DNA from: Tetraselmis striata
Lineage: Eukaryota; Chlorophyta; Chlorodendrophyceae; Chlorodendrales; Chlorodendraceae
Direction of reading: 5' to 3'
Assembly (NCBI GenBank): GCA_006384855.1
Contig: VCJN01000233.1
Span: 62,001-126,000, forward strand
DNA: 64,000 nucleotides
Part shown: piece by piece, positions 12,037 through 22,104 of the stretch
Numbering within the stretch: the first letter of the stretch is position 1
Layout: each line of letters opens with the position of its first letter
Program-made: the position numbers and the translations under genes
Notes under the pieces: generated by a model
What the model was told of the DNA's origin: nothing
Seen by the model: only the letters and a program-made list of their open reading frames with translations
Database searches by the model: none

Positions 12037-12545
12037 GTCTGTTAGTCTCTTGTCAAAGGCGCGTAGGTAGGGCAGTATTATGGTGCCTCAGGTATGGCCG
12101 ACAGTGTCTGCCACGACGCATATGCATCAGGGGTGTTTGCCTACACACCCCCCTGAGTCGATGTTCCTCTTGACCCGCGCAGCCTCGCGGCAGTGATCAC
12201 GCCCACCAAGACTCCCGGCCGCCCGAGCAAGCGCAAGAGCTCCATCGACGCGGGCAGCTTCAAGACCCCGGCGCCCGCCAGCGGCGGCGGCCCCTCCCCC
12301 CTGTCCGCTTCCAAGACGCCCGGCGGCGCGGCGGCTCTCCTCACCGCCACCCCTGCCAGCGCCTTCCGCGCCCGCACGCAGGTGGGCGCTCGTATACCCC
12401 CCCCCCCCCTCCCCTCTTCTCACCCCCCCCCCCCTCCAATCTGTGCCATGCGGCACTATCTTCTGCACACACACCATCCCCCCCCCCCCCCCCCTCCCCT
12501 CTCCTCACCCCGACCCCCTCCAAGCTGTGCAAGCGGCATTATCTT

Positions 12546-12581
<36 letters not shown>

Positions 12582-12811
12582 CCCCCCGCCCCCCCCTCCT
12601 CCCCCCAGGCCACAATAATGTAGGCCCGCTGAAGCGGCGGATAGCCATGCGCTGTCATGTTGATGATAGTTGGCTGGCATGCCTCGCAGGGCGGGAAGGT
12701 GCAGGCGCAGCTGAACCCCGAGCTGGAGGCTGTGCCGGGCAGCGCCCAGGTCGGGCTGCTCCCCTGTAGCTCCCCGCCCTTTCAGTCCATCAACCCCGCC
12801 TTCCCCTTTTC

Positions 12812-12849
<38 letters not shown>

Positions 12850-15686
12850 GTTTTTGTCCACCGCTGATTTCCCCCTGTGCTGTCAGGCGGGGGCGCTCAA
12901 GGTAGAACCCATCGGCGAGGGGCTATCAGAAGACGCGCGCTACATTGGCGACACGCTCAAGAGCAAGGTGGGGGCGGAGGGGGAAGGGCGAGGGGAAGAA
13001 AAGGGGGGGGAGGGGGGGGGGGGGGGAACTTCGGCTCGGGCCGCCCTCGTGAGGGCTCAAACCTGCCAGCCTGGCCACATGCTACCGCAGAGGTCTGCGC
13101 AGCTGTGGCGCAGGCAAGTAACTGTTGGGATGCTCACAAGGAGGGAAGGAGGGGAGGTTGACGGATTGGCGTGGGCTGTGTGTGCCGCAGGCGATGTTTG
13201 TGGAGTCGCGCATTCTCGGGTTCATGGCCGCAGTGGAGGCGGCCGGCGGCCCATCGGCGACGTTCCCGGTGTCGGCGCCCTCCCAGGTGCAGATGTGACC
13301 CTTTCCTTGATATACCCACATCCCTTCTCTCGGCTCTCCGTTTGCCTCCCTTGGCCCCCCCCCTCCACCTTCCTCATCGCATGCAGCAGAGCCCCCATGC
13401 CGCTTTGCGCTGCCGGCACGCAGGAGCCGGTGTATGTGGCTGGCCGCATCACGTGCGACTCGGACGGCAAGCTCAACGAGCAGTCGGCCATGCTCGAGGG
13501 CAGCATGCAGCACTCGGGCGGCGCCAGTGTCAAGCTCGACCTCTCCAAGGTTGGCGGCGGGGCAGCGAAAGATCTTATGTTTGATTAAATCGAGTCGGCG
13601 GGGGATCCTGCTTGCGCGGCGGCTGTCGTCTCGCTCGACTGGGGGTTGCCGCTGTGCCGCTGACGCTGCGCGGGGGTTTTTCGCGCCTGCCGGCGGCTGC
13701 AGGTGCCCTCGTATAGCCTGTTCCCGGGGCAGGTGGTGCTGGTGGAGGGCACCAACCCCACGGGCCGATGCCTCACCGCCACCAGCATCGTCAGCGCCGT
13801 GCCCGCCGCCGCGACGCCGACCGAGCCACGGCAGGTGGGAACCCCCCCCCCCCCCCCCCCCCCCCCAGCCCCCGCCGCGCGCGCTGTCGCCGTTGTCCTC
13901 TTCGATTCTGTGAGACGGGCCGGGCTGCCGACACTGACGACCGCTCGGGCTGTCGCCTCGCCCAGGTTTCCCCGCACAGCGTCGTCGCCGCCTGCGGGCC
14001 GTTCAGCACCTCCGAGAACCTCGCGTACGAGCCGCTGCAGGTGCGACGACTGTTTGCACCCCGACGAGAAACGAAGCAGGGAGGGTGAGATTGTTGACGA
14101 CGGCAGGGGCTGAACTCCTCGGTGTCGACCCCCTCATGCAGGAGCTGCTGGAGTACTGCACGCGCGAGGCGCCCGGGCTGCTGCTGCTGATGGCCCCTTC
14201 GTGGACGTGGAGCACCCCGCCGTCGCCTCTGGCCAGCTCGACATCACCTTCGACGACCTCTACGCCGCACAGGTCCCCCCCCCCCCCCCCCCCCCCCCCC
14301 CCTTTCCTTTCCTTCCCTGTCCCCTTGGGACAAGCTCACCGCGACGGGACGAGTGGCAGTGCGTGAGCCAATTTGTTTCAATTGCAAGCGCTCTCGGCGG
14401 GTTGATTAGTAGTTCGCACGGCCGTCCAGCTGCGCGCTAAGCGGATGCCTCACCCTGCGATCGCCCAGGTGCGTGACCACGTGGAGACCTTCCTGCAGCG
14501 GCGCGATTGCTCGACGCGCGTGGTGTTGGTGCCGGCGCAGCGCGACGTGCACCACCACCCGGTGTTCCCGCAGCCGCCCTTGTCGGTGTGCAGCCCTCCC
14601 CCCCCTTCCCCCTTTCGCCGATTGCATTTTTCGCACCTACTTGTCTCGTCCCTCATCACCGCCTAAATGCACCAGAACCTGAGTCCTTCCCCGCCCTTCC
14701 GCGCCGCCATCCCGCAGTCCGGCGCCTTTGACCCGCCGGGCGCGGTGTCGTGCCTGCCTAATCCCGCAAGCTGGACGGCGGGCGGCGTCGCGTACGGCGC
14801 CTGCACCACCGACGTTCTGCGCCACCTCAGCGCCGCCGACATCCGCAAGGGTGCCCAGGACCGCGTCGCCCAGCTGGCCTCCTATGCGCTCGACCAGGGC
14901 AGGTTCGTGCAGGCCGCCCGAACCAGGCAGGCCGCAGGCCGAGAGGCGGGGCAGGCATGTGTCGACGACCACGAACGATAGGGACTCTACCCCGACTGAC
15001 CGTGGCCCTTGACTTCAGTCGGCCCCTCGACGTTGTCCCTCGGATTGCTGCGAGATTGCCTTTTCAACATACATATGTTACACGCGCCGATATTATTATT
15101 GTAATATTGGATCGATTTCATATTCACCAATCAACTATTATCAGTAGAAAGCATCGACGTCTTGTGCGACATAGAACACGCGACGACATGATTATTTAAA
15201 CATGTTCTGGTACTCGTGATCTTGTAGAGAGTATTGTTTTCCCTTAGAACATGTTTATTTACTGTTTTTTTGGAAAAGAATATCATTCCTGCGACTCCAA
15301 TATTCGCTTGCTGCTGTAGTCATTCAAGCACTGACCCCCCTCCCCCTCCCCCCTCCCCCTCCTCCCCCCCCCTCCGCCCCGGGCGGCTGTTCTGCAGCTT
15401 TTACCCGCTCTACCCGCCCGCGCCGGGCGTGAACCTGGACGCCTCCCTGGCCAGCGAGCATTTGGCCATGCCCAGCCGGCTGGACATCCTGCTGGCGCCG
15501 TCGGACCTGGGCCCGTGCGCCAAGGCGGTACGCCCGGCGGGCGGCCAGGCCGCCGCGGTGGTCGTCAACCCAGGCCGGCTCGCCAAGGGCGCCGGCGGCG
15601 GCAGCTTTGCGCACCTGCACGTGCACGCGCCCAAGGAGGGCGGCGCGATGGCGGACAGCGTGCGCGTCGACATCATCCGCGTCTGA
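11382..15686 (+). CDS. POLA2: DNA polymerase alpha subunit B, 13 exons, one-base frameshift
   Basis: This is the regulatory B subunit of the polymerase alpha-primase complex, which primes nuclear DNA replication. Exons: 11382-11536, 11769-11891, 12183-12381, 12690-12749, 12887-12967, 13191-13286, 13424-13549, 13703-13834, 13966-14040, 14142-14272, 14469-14585, 14718-14902, 15398-15686. The product would be about 589 residues, close to the family's usual 600. Helical N-terminal domain in exons 1-2; a Lys/Pro/Ser linker in exon 3; OB-fold region in exons 7-8 (YVAGRITCDSDGKLN, YSLFPGQVVLVEGTN); calcineurin-like phosphoesterase-fold domain from exon 10 on (VLVPAQRDVHHHPVFPQPP; SFYPLYPP across the last junction; PSRLDILLAPSDL). 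In exon 10 the hallmark GPFVD is broken by a missing G at about 14191-14193. The exon is 131 nt, but phase 0 on both sides demands 132. All other junctions keep frame. Confidence 0.95.
12001..12033. repeat. 33-base poly-G tract in POLA2 intron 2
   Basis: An uninterrupted G run about 110 bases inside intron 2. It is the longest pure G run I saw in the window. Such runs can form G-quadruplexes and are also prone to length error in sequencing. Confidence 0.9.
12549..12578. repeat. (CA)n microsatellite in POLA2 intron 3
   Basis: About 15 CA units, next to C-rich tracts in the same intron. Confidence 0.9.
12815..12846. repeat. (CT)n microsatellite in POLA2 intron 4
   Basis: About 16 CT units forming most of the polypyrimidine stretch upstream of the exon 5 acceptor at 12886. 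Confidence 0.85.
14275..14302 (+). repeat. Poly-C tract at the 5' splice site of POLA2 intron 10
   Basis: The donor GT at 14273-14274 is followed at once by about 28 C residues. It is the most extreme case of the donor-side C tracts described in the findings. Confidence 0.85.
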
Positions 15687-16352
15687 GCAACACGCCCCGG
15701 TACGCCCAGGCGGGACAAGGTTCGCAGCAGACAGTCCACGGATCGTCGTTTCGGTTGCTGGCTGCCTGGTTGGGTGAGCCCGCTGAAGAGGGACGCCATC
15801 CTTGGCGCTAGACCCGCACCGCGACCGCCGAGGCCGCCCCCCTAGGGGGGGGGGGGGGGGGGGCATGAGTTGCCCCAGGTAGGGGGCATGTCAACTAGCG
15901 AGACAACATTGTACTTGTCAAAATCTGGCAGCCCGCAGGAAGGGGCAGGATGCCCCGATCGTTTTAACACTATCGCCGGCTCTGTAACACATCCGTGCTC
16001 CGCACTCCCATGCGCATGGAGCCTGGCTTCTCAATTGTAGAAGGGCAGCAAGAGCATGTGTCGGAGCCAGGGGCAGGTATGTGGGAGAGGGGGGTGGGGT
16101 GGTGGGGAGGGGGGGGGGAGGGGGAGGCTGCGTAACTCTGGACGCCGCACCACGACTGTTGCTCCGCGCGGCGCAGACCGTAGCCCGGCCTAAGGCATGA
16201 TGTGGCTTGACAACGGGGGTCACAGCATTAGGGGGACGGGAAGGGAAAGTGACGGGGCCTTGCGTGTTGTAGCTGTTGACGGCTCTCTCGATTATCGCAT
16301 CGGTGCATCAGTCATCCCCCCCCCCCCCCCCCCCCCCCCAACCCCCCACCCC

Positions 16353-16399
<47 letters not shown>
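16353..16399. repeat. (CA)n microsatellite
   Basis: About 22 CA units directly after a poly-C tract. Confidence 0.9.
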
Positions 16400-16402
<3 letters not shown>

Positions 16403-16498
16403 CACACGGGTCGTGCACAAGCCATGCGCTCGTCCCTGAGGCCTGCAAGCATGGCAGCTAGAGCTGGGAACAGTCGGGATAAGGGGCACGGAGGGGAT

Positions 16499-16632
16499 GG
16501 GGGGGGGGGGGGGGGGAGGGGGCCTGTAGATGGACATTGTCCGCGGATTTGACCAGGAAATACTTGGTGGCACGCACAATGGCCCGGTGCTGGTACTGGA
16601 GCATGGTGCTGACACCAGGGTTGGCAGCAAAT
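16499..16632. repeat. Diverged duplicated segment, copy 1 (partner 16831-16962)
   Basis: A poly-G tract is followed after about 85-100 bp by GCATGGTGCTGACACCAGGG. The partner has the same order: poly-G, GTCCGCG, TTGG, then GCATGGTGTTGACAGTGGGG. The two segments are in the same orientation, about 330 bp apart, and perhaps 60-70 percent alike by eye. Confidence 0.5.
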
Positions 16633-16830
16633 AGGAGGAGAAGGTAGGAGGGGCGGGGCGCCCGGTGAGTTCGTGGAGTGCTAGCTCGTCCTCAATGCCT
16701 ACAGAGTCACATTAGTCTCCCGCTGTTTCACACAAACGAGTCTTGCAAGGGCCCATGAGATAATTTATAATGAGAGATCAGCAAGGATGGGGAGCTTGGG
16801 AATGCCAAGATGGGAGTAGAGGGGGCGAAA

Positions 16831-16962
16831 GGGGGGGGGGGGGGGGGGGGGGGGGGCACACTGACACAGTCCGCGTCTTTATTGTCCTTGGGGTAGTGCT
16901 GGCGCGTACCCTGGTCAGCCTGGTGTAAGGCATGGTGTTGACAGTGGGGTTGACAGCACATA
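16831..16962. repeat. Diverged duplicated segment, copy 2 (partner 16499-16632)
   Basis: It begins with a 26-base poly-G run at 16831-16856 and ends with the word shared with copy 1. Another poly-G tract follows at about 16973, so the unit may have been copied more than twice. Confidence 0.5.
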
Positions 16963-19900
16963 GCGGGACAAAGGGGGGGGGGGGGGGGGGGAGCCCTGTG
17001 TGTTTATGATCGCGTTTCTGGCAGAAATTATTCGACTGCCAAAATGAAAATGGAGTCACATGAGTCTCACTACATACACGACTGCATGTATAAGCTATAA
17101 ACTCTTCTCTGATATGAATGACGAAGAACAGTAGCAAGCACGGAAAGGGTGTCCTTGATGCGAGGTTCCTAGTTGGTGCTACCATGATGCAGGAATGTAA
17201 TGAACTTATTATAGAAAAAAAATTATTACCTCATATGCATATCATACGCGGCAATTAATGTGTAAATTAATGCTGCTCTCCGCTGCCCAATATATATGTA
17301 ATAATATATAAGATAATAAATGCCATGTATCGGCTTCCTGGTTCAATAAAAATAATAAGAGATTTATCTATGTACATGTGAGTCATATTTGTTATATAAT
17401 GGTGGATAAAGATATAAAATAAAAAACTGCTGATATGGTATACTCGCAAGAGTCGTGTAGCACTGCCAACCGCGCCCAGTTAAATCCATATGATATACGA
17501 CTATCATTACTGATGGATGGTTAATGATAGTGCATCAGCACACCTGATAGTCTCAGTGATAGCGCGTTACAATGAATATAAGTCAGATTTGCATGAGATT
17601 ATGATATCAGTGTGATGGTGTCAGAGCAGGTCCCGGAGTGGCGAAATGTCGATGAATGTTCTGATTTTTGAAAGCCGATACTGCATTTACTTCCGCTACA
17701 CCAATATGGCACGTGTGCTGAGTGCCGCTGAGCGGTGAACAGAACATACACATGAGTCACGCACCTATAATCTATCTATGTATGATAAATGTGTGCTGCT
17801 ATATTTCTATAGTCCATTTATTGACGACGCCCCAGTCGACGCTGTATTCAACGGAGAGTAATCTATTACTGCGAGCATCGTTCGGGTGGTGCGGAAATTG
17901 GAATGCACTGAGACATACACCCGCTATCACGTAAATGGGCTATCTGACGAAAACGTGCCATTCCAGCTGCGCGGCCACGCCGTGATATGTTAAGACGACA
18001 CGCATTTTCTTGTACTCATTTGCGAGAATAGCCGCCCATATACAAGGCCAAGCTGCGTACTCCGTCCGGGGCTGATCCTTTAGTCACTAGCGGTATGATC
18101 TAGCCCGAGCCGGTCGGGCCACCTGAAGGCGTCGAGGGTGACTTTGAGCCTTTAATCCAGCGCTGGCGGGGCCCGCTCATCGGTTTTCTCAGCGATTCAT
18201 TGTTGTGGCAATTCAGGCTGCCTATTCAGATTCATTCGCGTCTGACTTAGAAACGGCCGATAGCAACCTATAGCTCGAGACATACAGAACAAGCTTGAAC
18301 CGACTCGCAACTATTGGCCAGCTTTCTCGATTCACTTTGCGGTTACCAATACCTGGAGTAATATAGCTATACGCTGCCGCAAATGGTGGCGACTGTTGTA
18401 CCATTCGAGCGTGCGATCTGATCCGCCGAGTACCATCATAGCTTCTACTTTTGCCCTTGACCTGTATGCACATCCCTTTATTATAGGCAGCTATTAAAAA
18501 ATAGTCGCTATGTCGATAATCCGATACATTGGAGCAGCTCCCCAGTTTCAAAGACGCGACTTCTTGGTGTGAGAAATCCGAGGCGCAACTCGCTACAGAC
18601 TATATAGATCGCAACGTGAAGCCGGCTCTAGCTAAAGCTATCCCAAGCAACGGCGAGATTAATTAATAATTGTATAAATTACATATTCTATGCCTGTCGT
18701 CTCTTTACGGCATATCTTTACTCTGGCTGGAGAGTGTCTAGGTATCAGCAGCCTCTTATAGCAATAGCACTATTTTAAACATAATGAGTCGTCGTAGTCG
18801 ATCTTGAATAATATTTATATATACGCACGTAATAATGAGTTAACTAGTTTGTAAAACCTCTCGGTCTGGCTCTTGATATGTATTTGTCGTCTCCATCTCT
18901 GTCCCCAAGCAGAGCTCGACAGCAGTAGCTGCGCGACAATGCCATACATATGCAGTCCGTTGACTGTGTATGACGCAGTGACCACATGTTTAATGCTGCT
19001 GCTGCTCATCGTCGCTCTGCGACGTGCAGCACGCCAGCACCAGCAGCATCGTACCTCTCGATCGCTACAACATGTGCCCGCTTCGATTGCTCTAGTCGGG
19101 CTGTAGGGCTCGACGGACTGGTGCTCGATGGCGGAATGACGGGCCATGGGATGTGATGTGCTTAATGCTTGTCAAGCCGTAGTGCTGCAGGGTTGCTGCC
19201 GCCGTACTAGTGGGTTGGATATATATACTTCGAAGGTACTAGTGTACGGGTTGTCGGGTCCAGACAGCGACGACTGCACCGTCAAGCAGCGTGCAAAGGG
19301 CATCCAGCCGACGATTCCAGAACTTTCTGCTGCTGGTGGTCTCAGGTAAGATCCAGGGCATTCGAAATATTTCAATGAGTACCGGGTGGATATAGCACAG
19401 CACAATATCATAAATACCGTCGAAGCCAGATATTAATTCGCGTATCAGGTACCAGCAACAGATTTCTATATGTTCATAATTATTCCGAATTATGTTCATA
19501 AATTCCGAATGGTAGTTATATGTAGGGTTTTTTTTTTAATAGCGACTCATAATATATATACATATCTATGTTATATTATATACGGGTACAGCAAACCAAA
19601 TGCAATGACACTATGAACCTCCCGACAACGTACCGGCACCGGTACCATAGATTTGCCGACGTCAGATATGTGTACCAGGTACCGGTGGATCCAATGCACG
19701 AAAAATCTACTGGCTGGTGAGCATTAAAATCCGGGCAAGATTTTGCTGAATCATAACCTTATAAACGCGGGTTCGGGTACTCGTACGGTATAGTACCGGT
19801 CGTCCCGACATCCGACGATGTGGCGATTACAATTATCTGTTAATTCCGTCACAACATCGATGCATATGGCGACTACTAAATAATCACCCACACATGTTAT

Positions 19901-20170
19901 TTTTTTACATCAGGGCTTTAACATGATCACTCACACGTGTAGTCGCTATATAGCACTATACATAGCGACTAAGACAGACCTCTAGAAGGTACCGCGATTC
20001 ATGAGGACGTGCTGTGCTGTCTGGGTCCGACAAGATTTGCACTCTATTAGGGATTACAACTCCTGCAACCATCACTGCTGACGGCATATGGCCTGACGCG
20101 GTGTGCGAAATGTGCAAGCACGACCGACAGCACGCCATCACGAGAACTGGGTAGGTAGATTGCCGGCTGC

Positions 20171-20180
20171 TATATAAATA
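20171..20180 (+). promoter_or_regulatory. Possible TATA box of the small HSP gene
   Basis: TATATAAATA lies about 175 bp upstream of the ATG at 20355, in an otherwise GC-balanced stretch. I found no clear array of heat-shock elements (alternating GAA/TTC) between it and the start. Confidence 0.35.
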
Positions 20181-20354
20181 ACCAGCAGATCAGCCCTGCC
20201 GACACAACGTGAATAACTGGATAACAATACCATCGTCAGGACAACCAGCCGCGTAGGTGGATAACACCATTCACCAGTCTCGAGTACTGCCCACATTTCC
20301 TTTGAGTTGCAACTCGTCGCATATCGAGTCACCCTCTCGCACATATTGTGAAGT

Positions 20355-21084
20355 ATGTCTGTCCAGCTGATGTCCGCTCCGCTCTCCGCGGCGCTGCGGG
20401 GTAGCCTACGGTGGTCCACTCGCCAAGGGCAGCGCGTCTCCCGGACGCTGCCAACGAGCCGTATCATCAGCGCTTCTTCTTTCCGGAATGCCAAGCCGCT
20501 CTCTCGACCAGCATCCTCGCGCACTTTTGACTCGACTGTCGCCCGTGCTCGCAAAGGCGACGCCAGCCTGAGCACCTGGCTCGACCCCATGGACTTCGGC
20601 CTTCACAGCAATCCAATGTTCGAGCTCACCAATCGGCTGATGGAGGAGATGATGTCGCCGAGCGTCCCGCGGCGGGTGGGTGGCGCGACCGCGCCTACGA
20701 CCATGCTGCTTGATCTGGTCGAGAAGGATAACGAGTACGTGGCAACCGCCGACCTGCCCGGATTCGGCGAGGAGGACGTGTCTATTACCGTCGACAACCG
20801 GATGCTCACGATTAAAGCCCGTCGCGAAGAGCAGCAAAAGGATACCGACGAGACGACGGGGCGCGTGGTGCACTCCGAGCGCCGGAGCCGCTCTTTTGCC
20901 CGCACGTTCCGGCTTTCCCAAGGATGTCGACGACGAAAATATCGCCGCCAGCATGGATAAGGGCATTCTGACCCTGCAGCTTCCTCGTGTCGCGGCCGAG
21001 CTGCCTACCGCGCGCGAAATTCCAGTTTTCAAGGGTCCAGCCACCACAGCAGAACACAGCCTCCCTGAGAACAAGCAAGAGTAA
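20355..21084 (+). CDS. Organelle-type small heat-shock protein (Hsp20/alpha-crystallin), one-base frameshift
   Basis: An ATP-independent holdase chaperone. The first about 75 residues are Ser/Arg/Ala-rich with almost no acidic residue (SAALRGSLRWSTRQG...), consistent with mitochondrial or plastid import. The alpha-crystallin domain starts near residue 115 (LDLVEKDNEYVATADLPGF, EEDVSITVDNRMLTIKA). It continues in another frame after about 20915 with DENIAASMDKGILTLQLPR and a C-terminal EIPVF that fits the I/V-x-I/V tail motif. Joining the two requires removal of one T from the run at 20914-20916; the sequence as given stops the first frame at 20960. No introns, unlike the neighbouring genes. 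The frameshift may be an assembly error in a homopolymer context or a recent mutation. Confidence 0.85.
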
Positions 21085-22104
21085 ACGCTGCTTTGTCGTC
21101 GACATTTGAAGATCGAGATTCGACGATATGTGTGTTGAATACAGTGAAGCTTTGCCATTCGGCTTTTCTTGGGCATGGCCTATACGGACATCCGAAGATG
21201 AATTCTCCTTTCCAGTTGACATACGGTTGAAGTCGCATCATGCGGCCCTTTCCGCAACCTTTCCACCTGGTATTTTCACGTGTTGTAGATAGTGTGACAT
21301 GACTGTCGCTAAGGATGAGACCTTGACGTAGCTTTTCAAGGCAAACGCAGTCTCGCAACACCACCACCAGTTGAGTTGTTAGGCAGGGTGGATGTATGGT
21401 GATCCGCTAGACCGTGGTGATTAGATGCGGGCAGTACTGCACGAAAGTCCCAAAGTCAGAGCACTAACTGTAAGAATCTGTAAATACATGTTAGCATCAC
21501 ACCAATTGCAAGGCCATGCACATACCTGCAAGATACACCGCCCGAATGGCAACATCAAAAATAGTCTTTTACAAGCCACCGGCTCAGGGATAGCTGAGGC
21601 AAAGAAAGCGGCCTCTGACGAGGTGCCTGCTGTGTAGGTTATAATAGTGTGTAACAATCAAACAGCCTGTAGGAGGAAAATGTTGTGAATTCAATGTGCC
21701 GGCACACGGTGATGCATAGCTAAATGATCGTCACCGGCACTGTGGGACTCTACTAGACCAAGGCCGATCTCAGTAAAAAGGCTAACATCGCATGAACTTT
21801 GACATTGTGTTTATTACATTGTATATCGCACACATATGTACAGATTGATTGGCAATTTGTCACCTTGGGGAACAGGATGCATCTGTCTCGCCATGTCGAG
21901 ACACGGGATGAATTAGGGATGACTGCAAGAGGCCATTGTCGACCCCGCACGCCCCCCTTCCCGCATACTATCCTAGCAGATACTATATCGCACAGTGACA
22001 TTAATAAATGTAAATCTGTCGGGAGCAGAGTTGGTCGGCCAAAGTTGGCCGCACCACCGACATCCAAATGCTACGTTCCGTAGCTGCTTGCGTAGACGCA
22101 GGCT
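21085..22104. other. Intergenic between convergent genes
   Basis: It holds the 3' ends of the small HSP (+) and the sulfotransferase (-). No coding segment or RNA gene is seen. Confidence 0.5.

Larger units (their letters stand above)
15687..20354. other. 4.7-kb gene-poor region with homopolymers and AT-rich DNA
   Basis: No gene is supported. The first 1.4 kb has many poly-G/poly-C tracts (about 15845-15863, 16318-16339, 16499-16516, 16831-16856, 16973-16991). From about 17.2 to 20.3 kb the sequence is AT-rich with many short palindromes, including the inverted pair TAGTCGCTAT / ATAGCGACTA at 19940-19971. Open frames here are short and share no resemblance to families I know. Confidence 0.5.
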
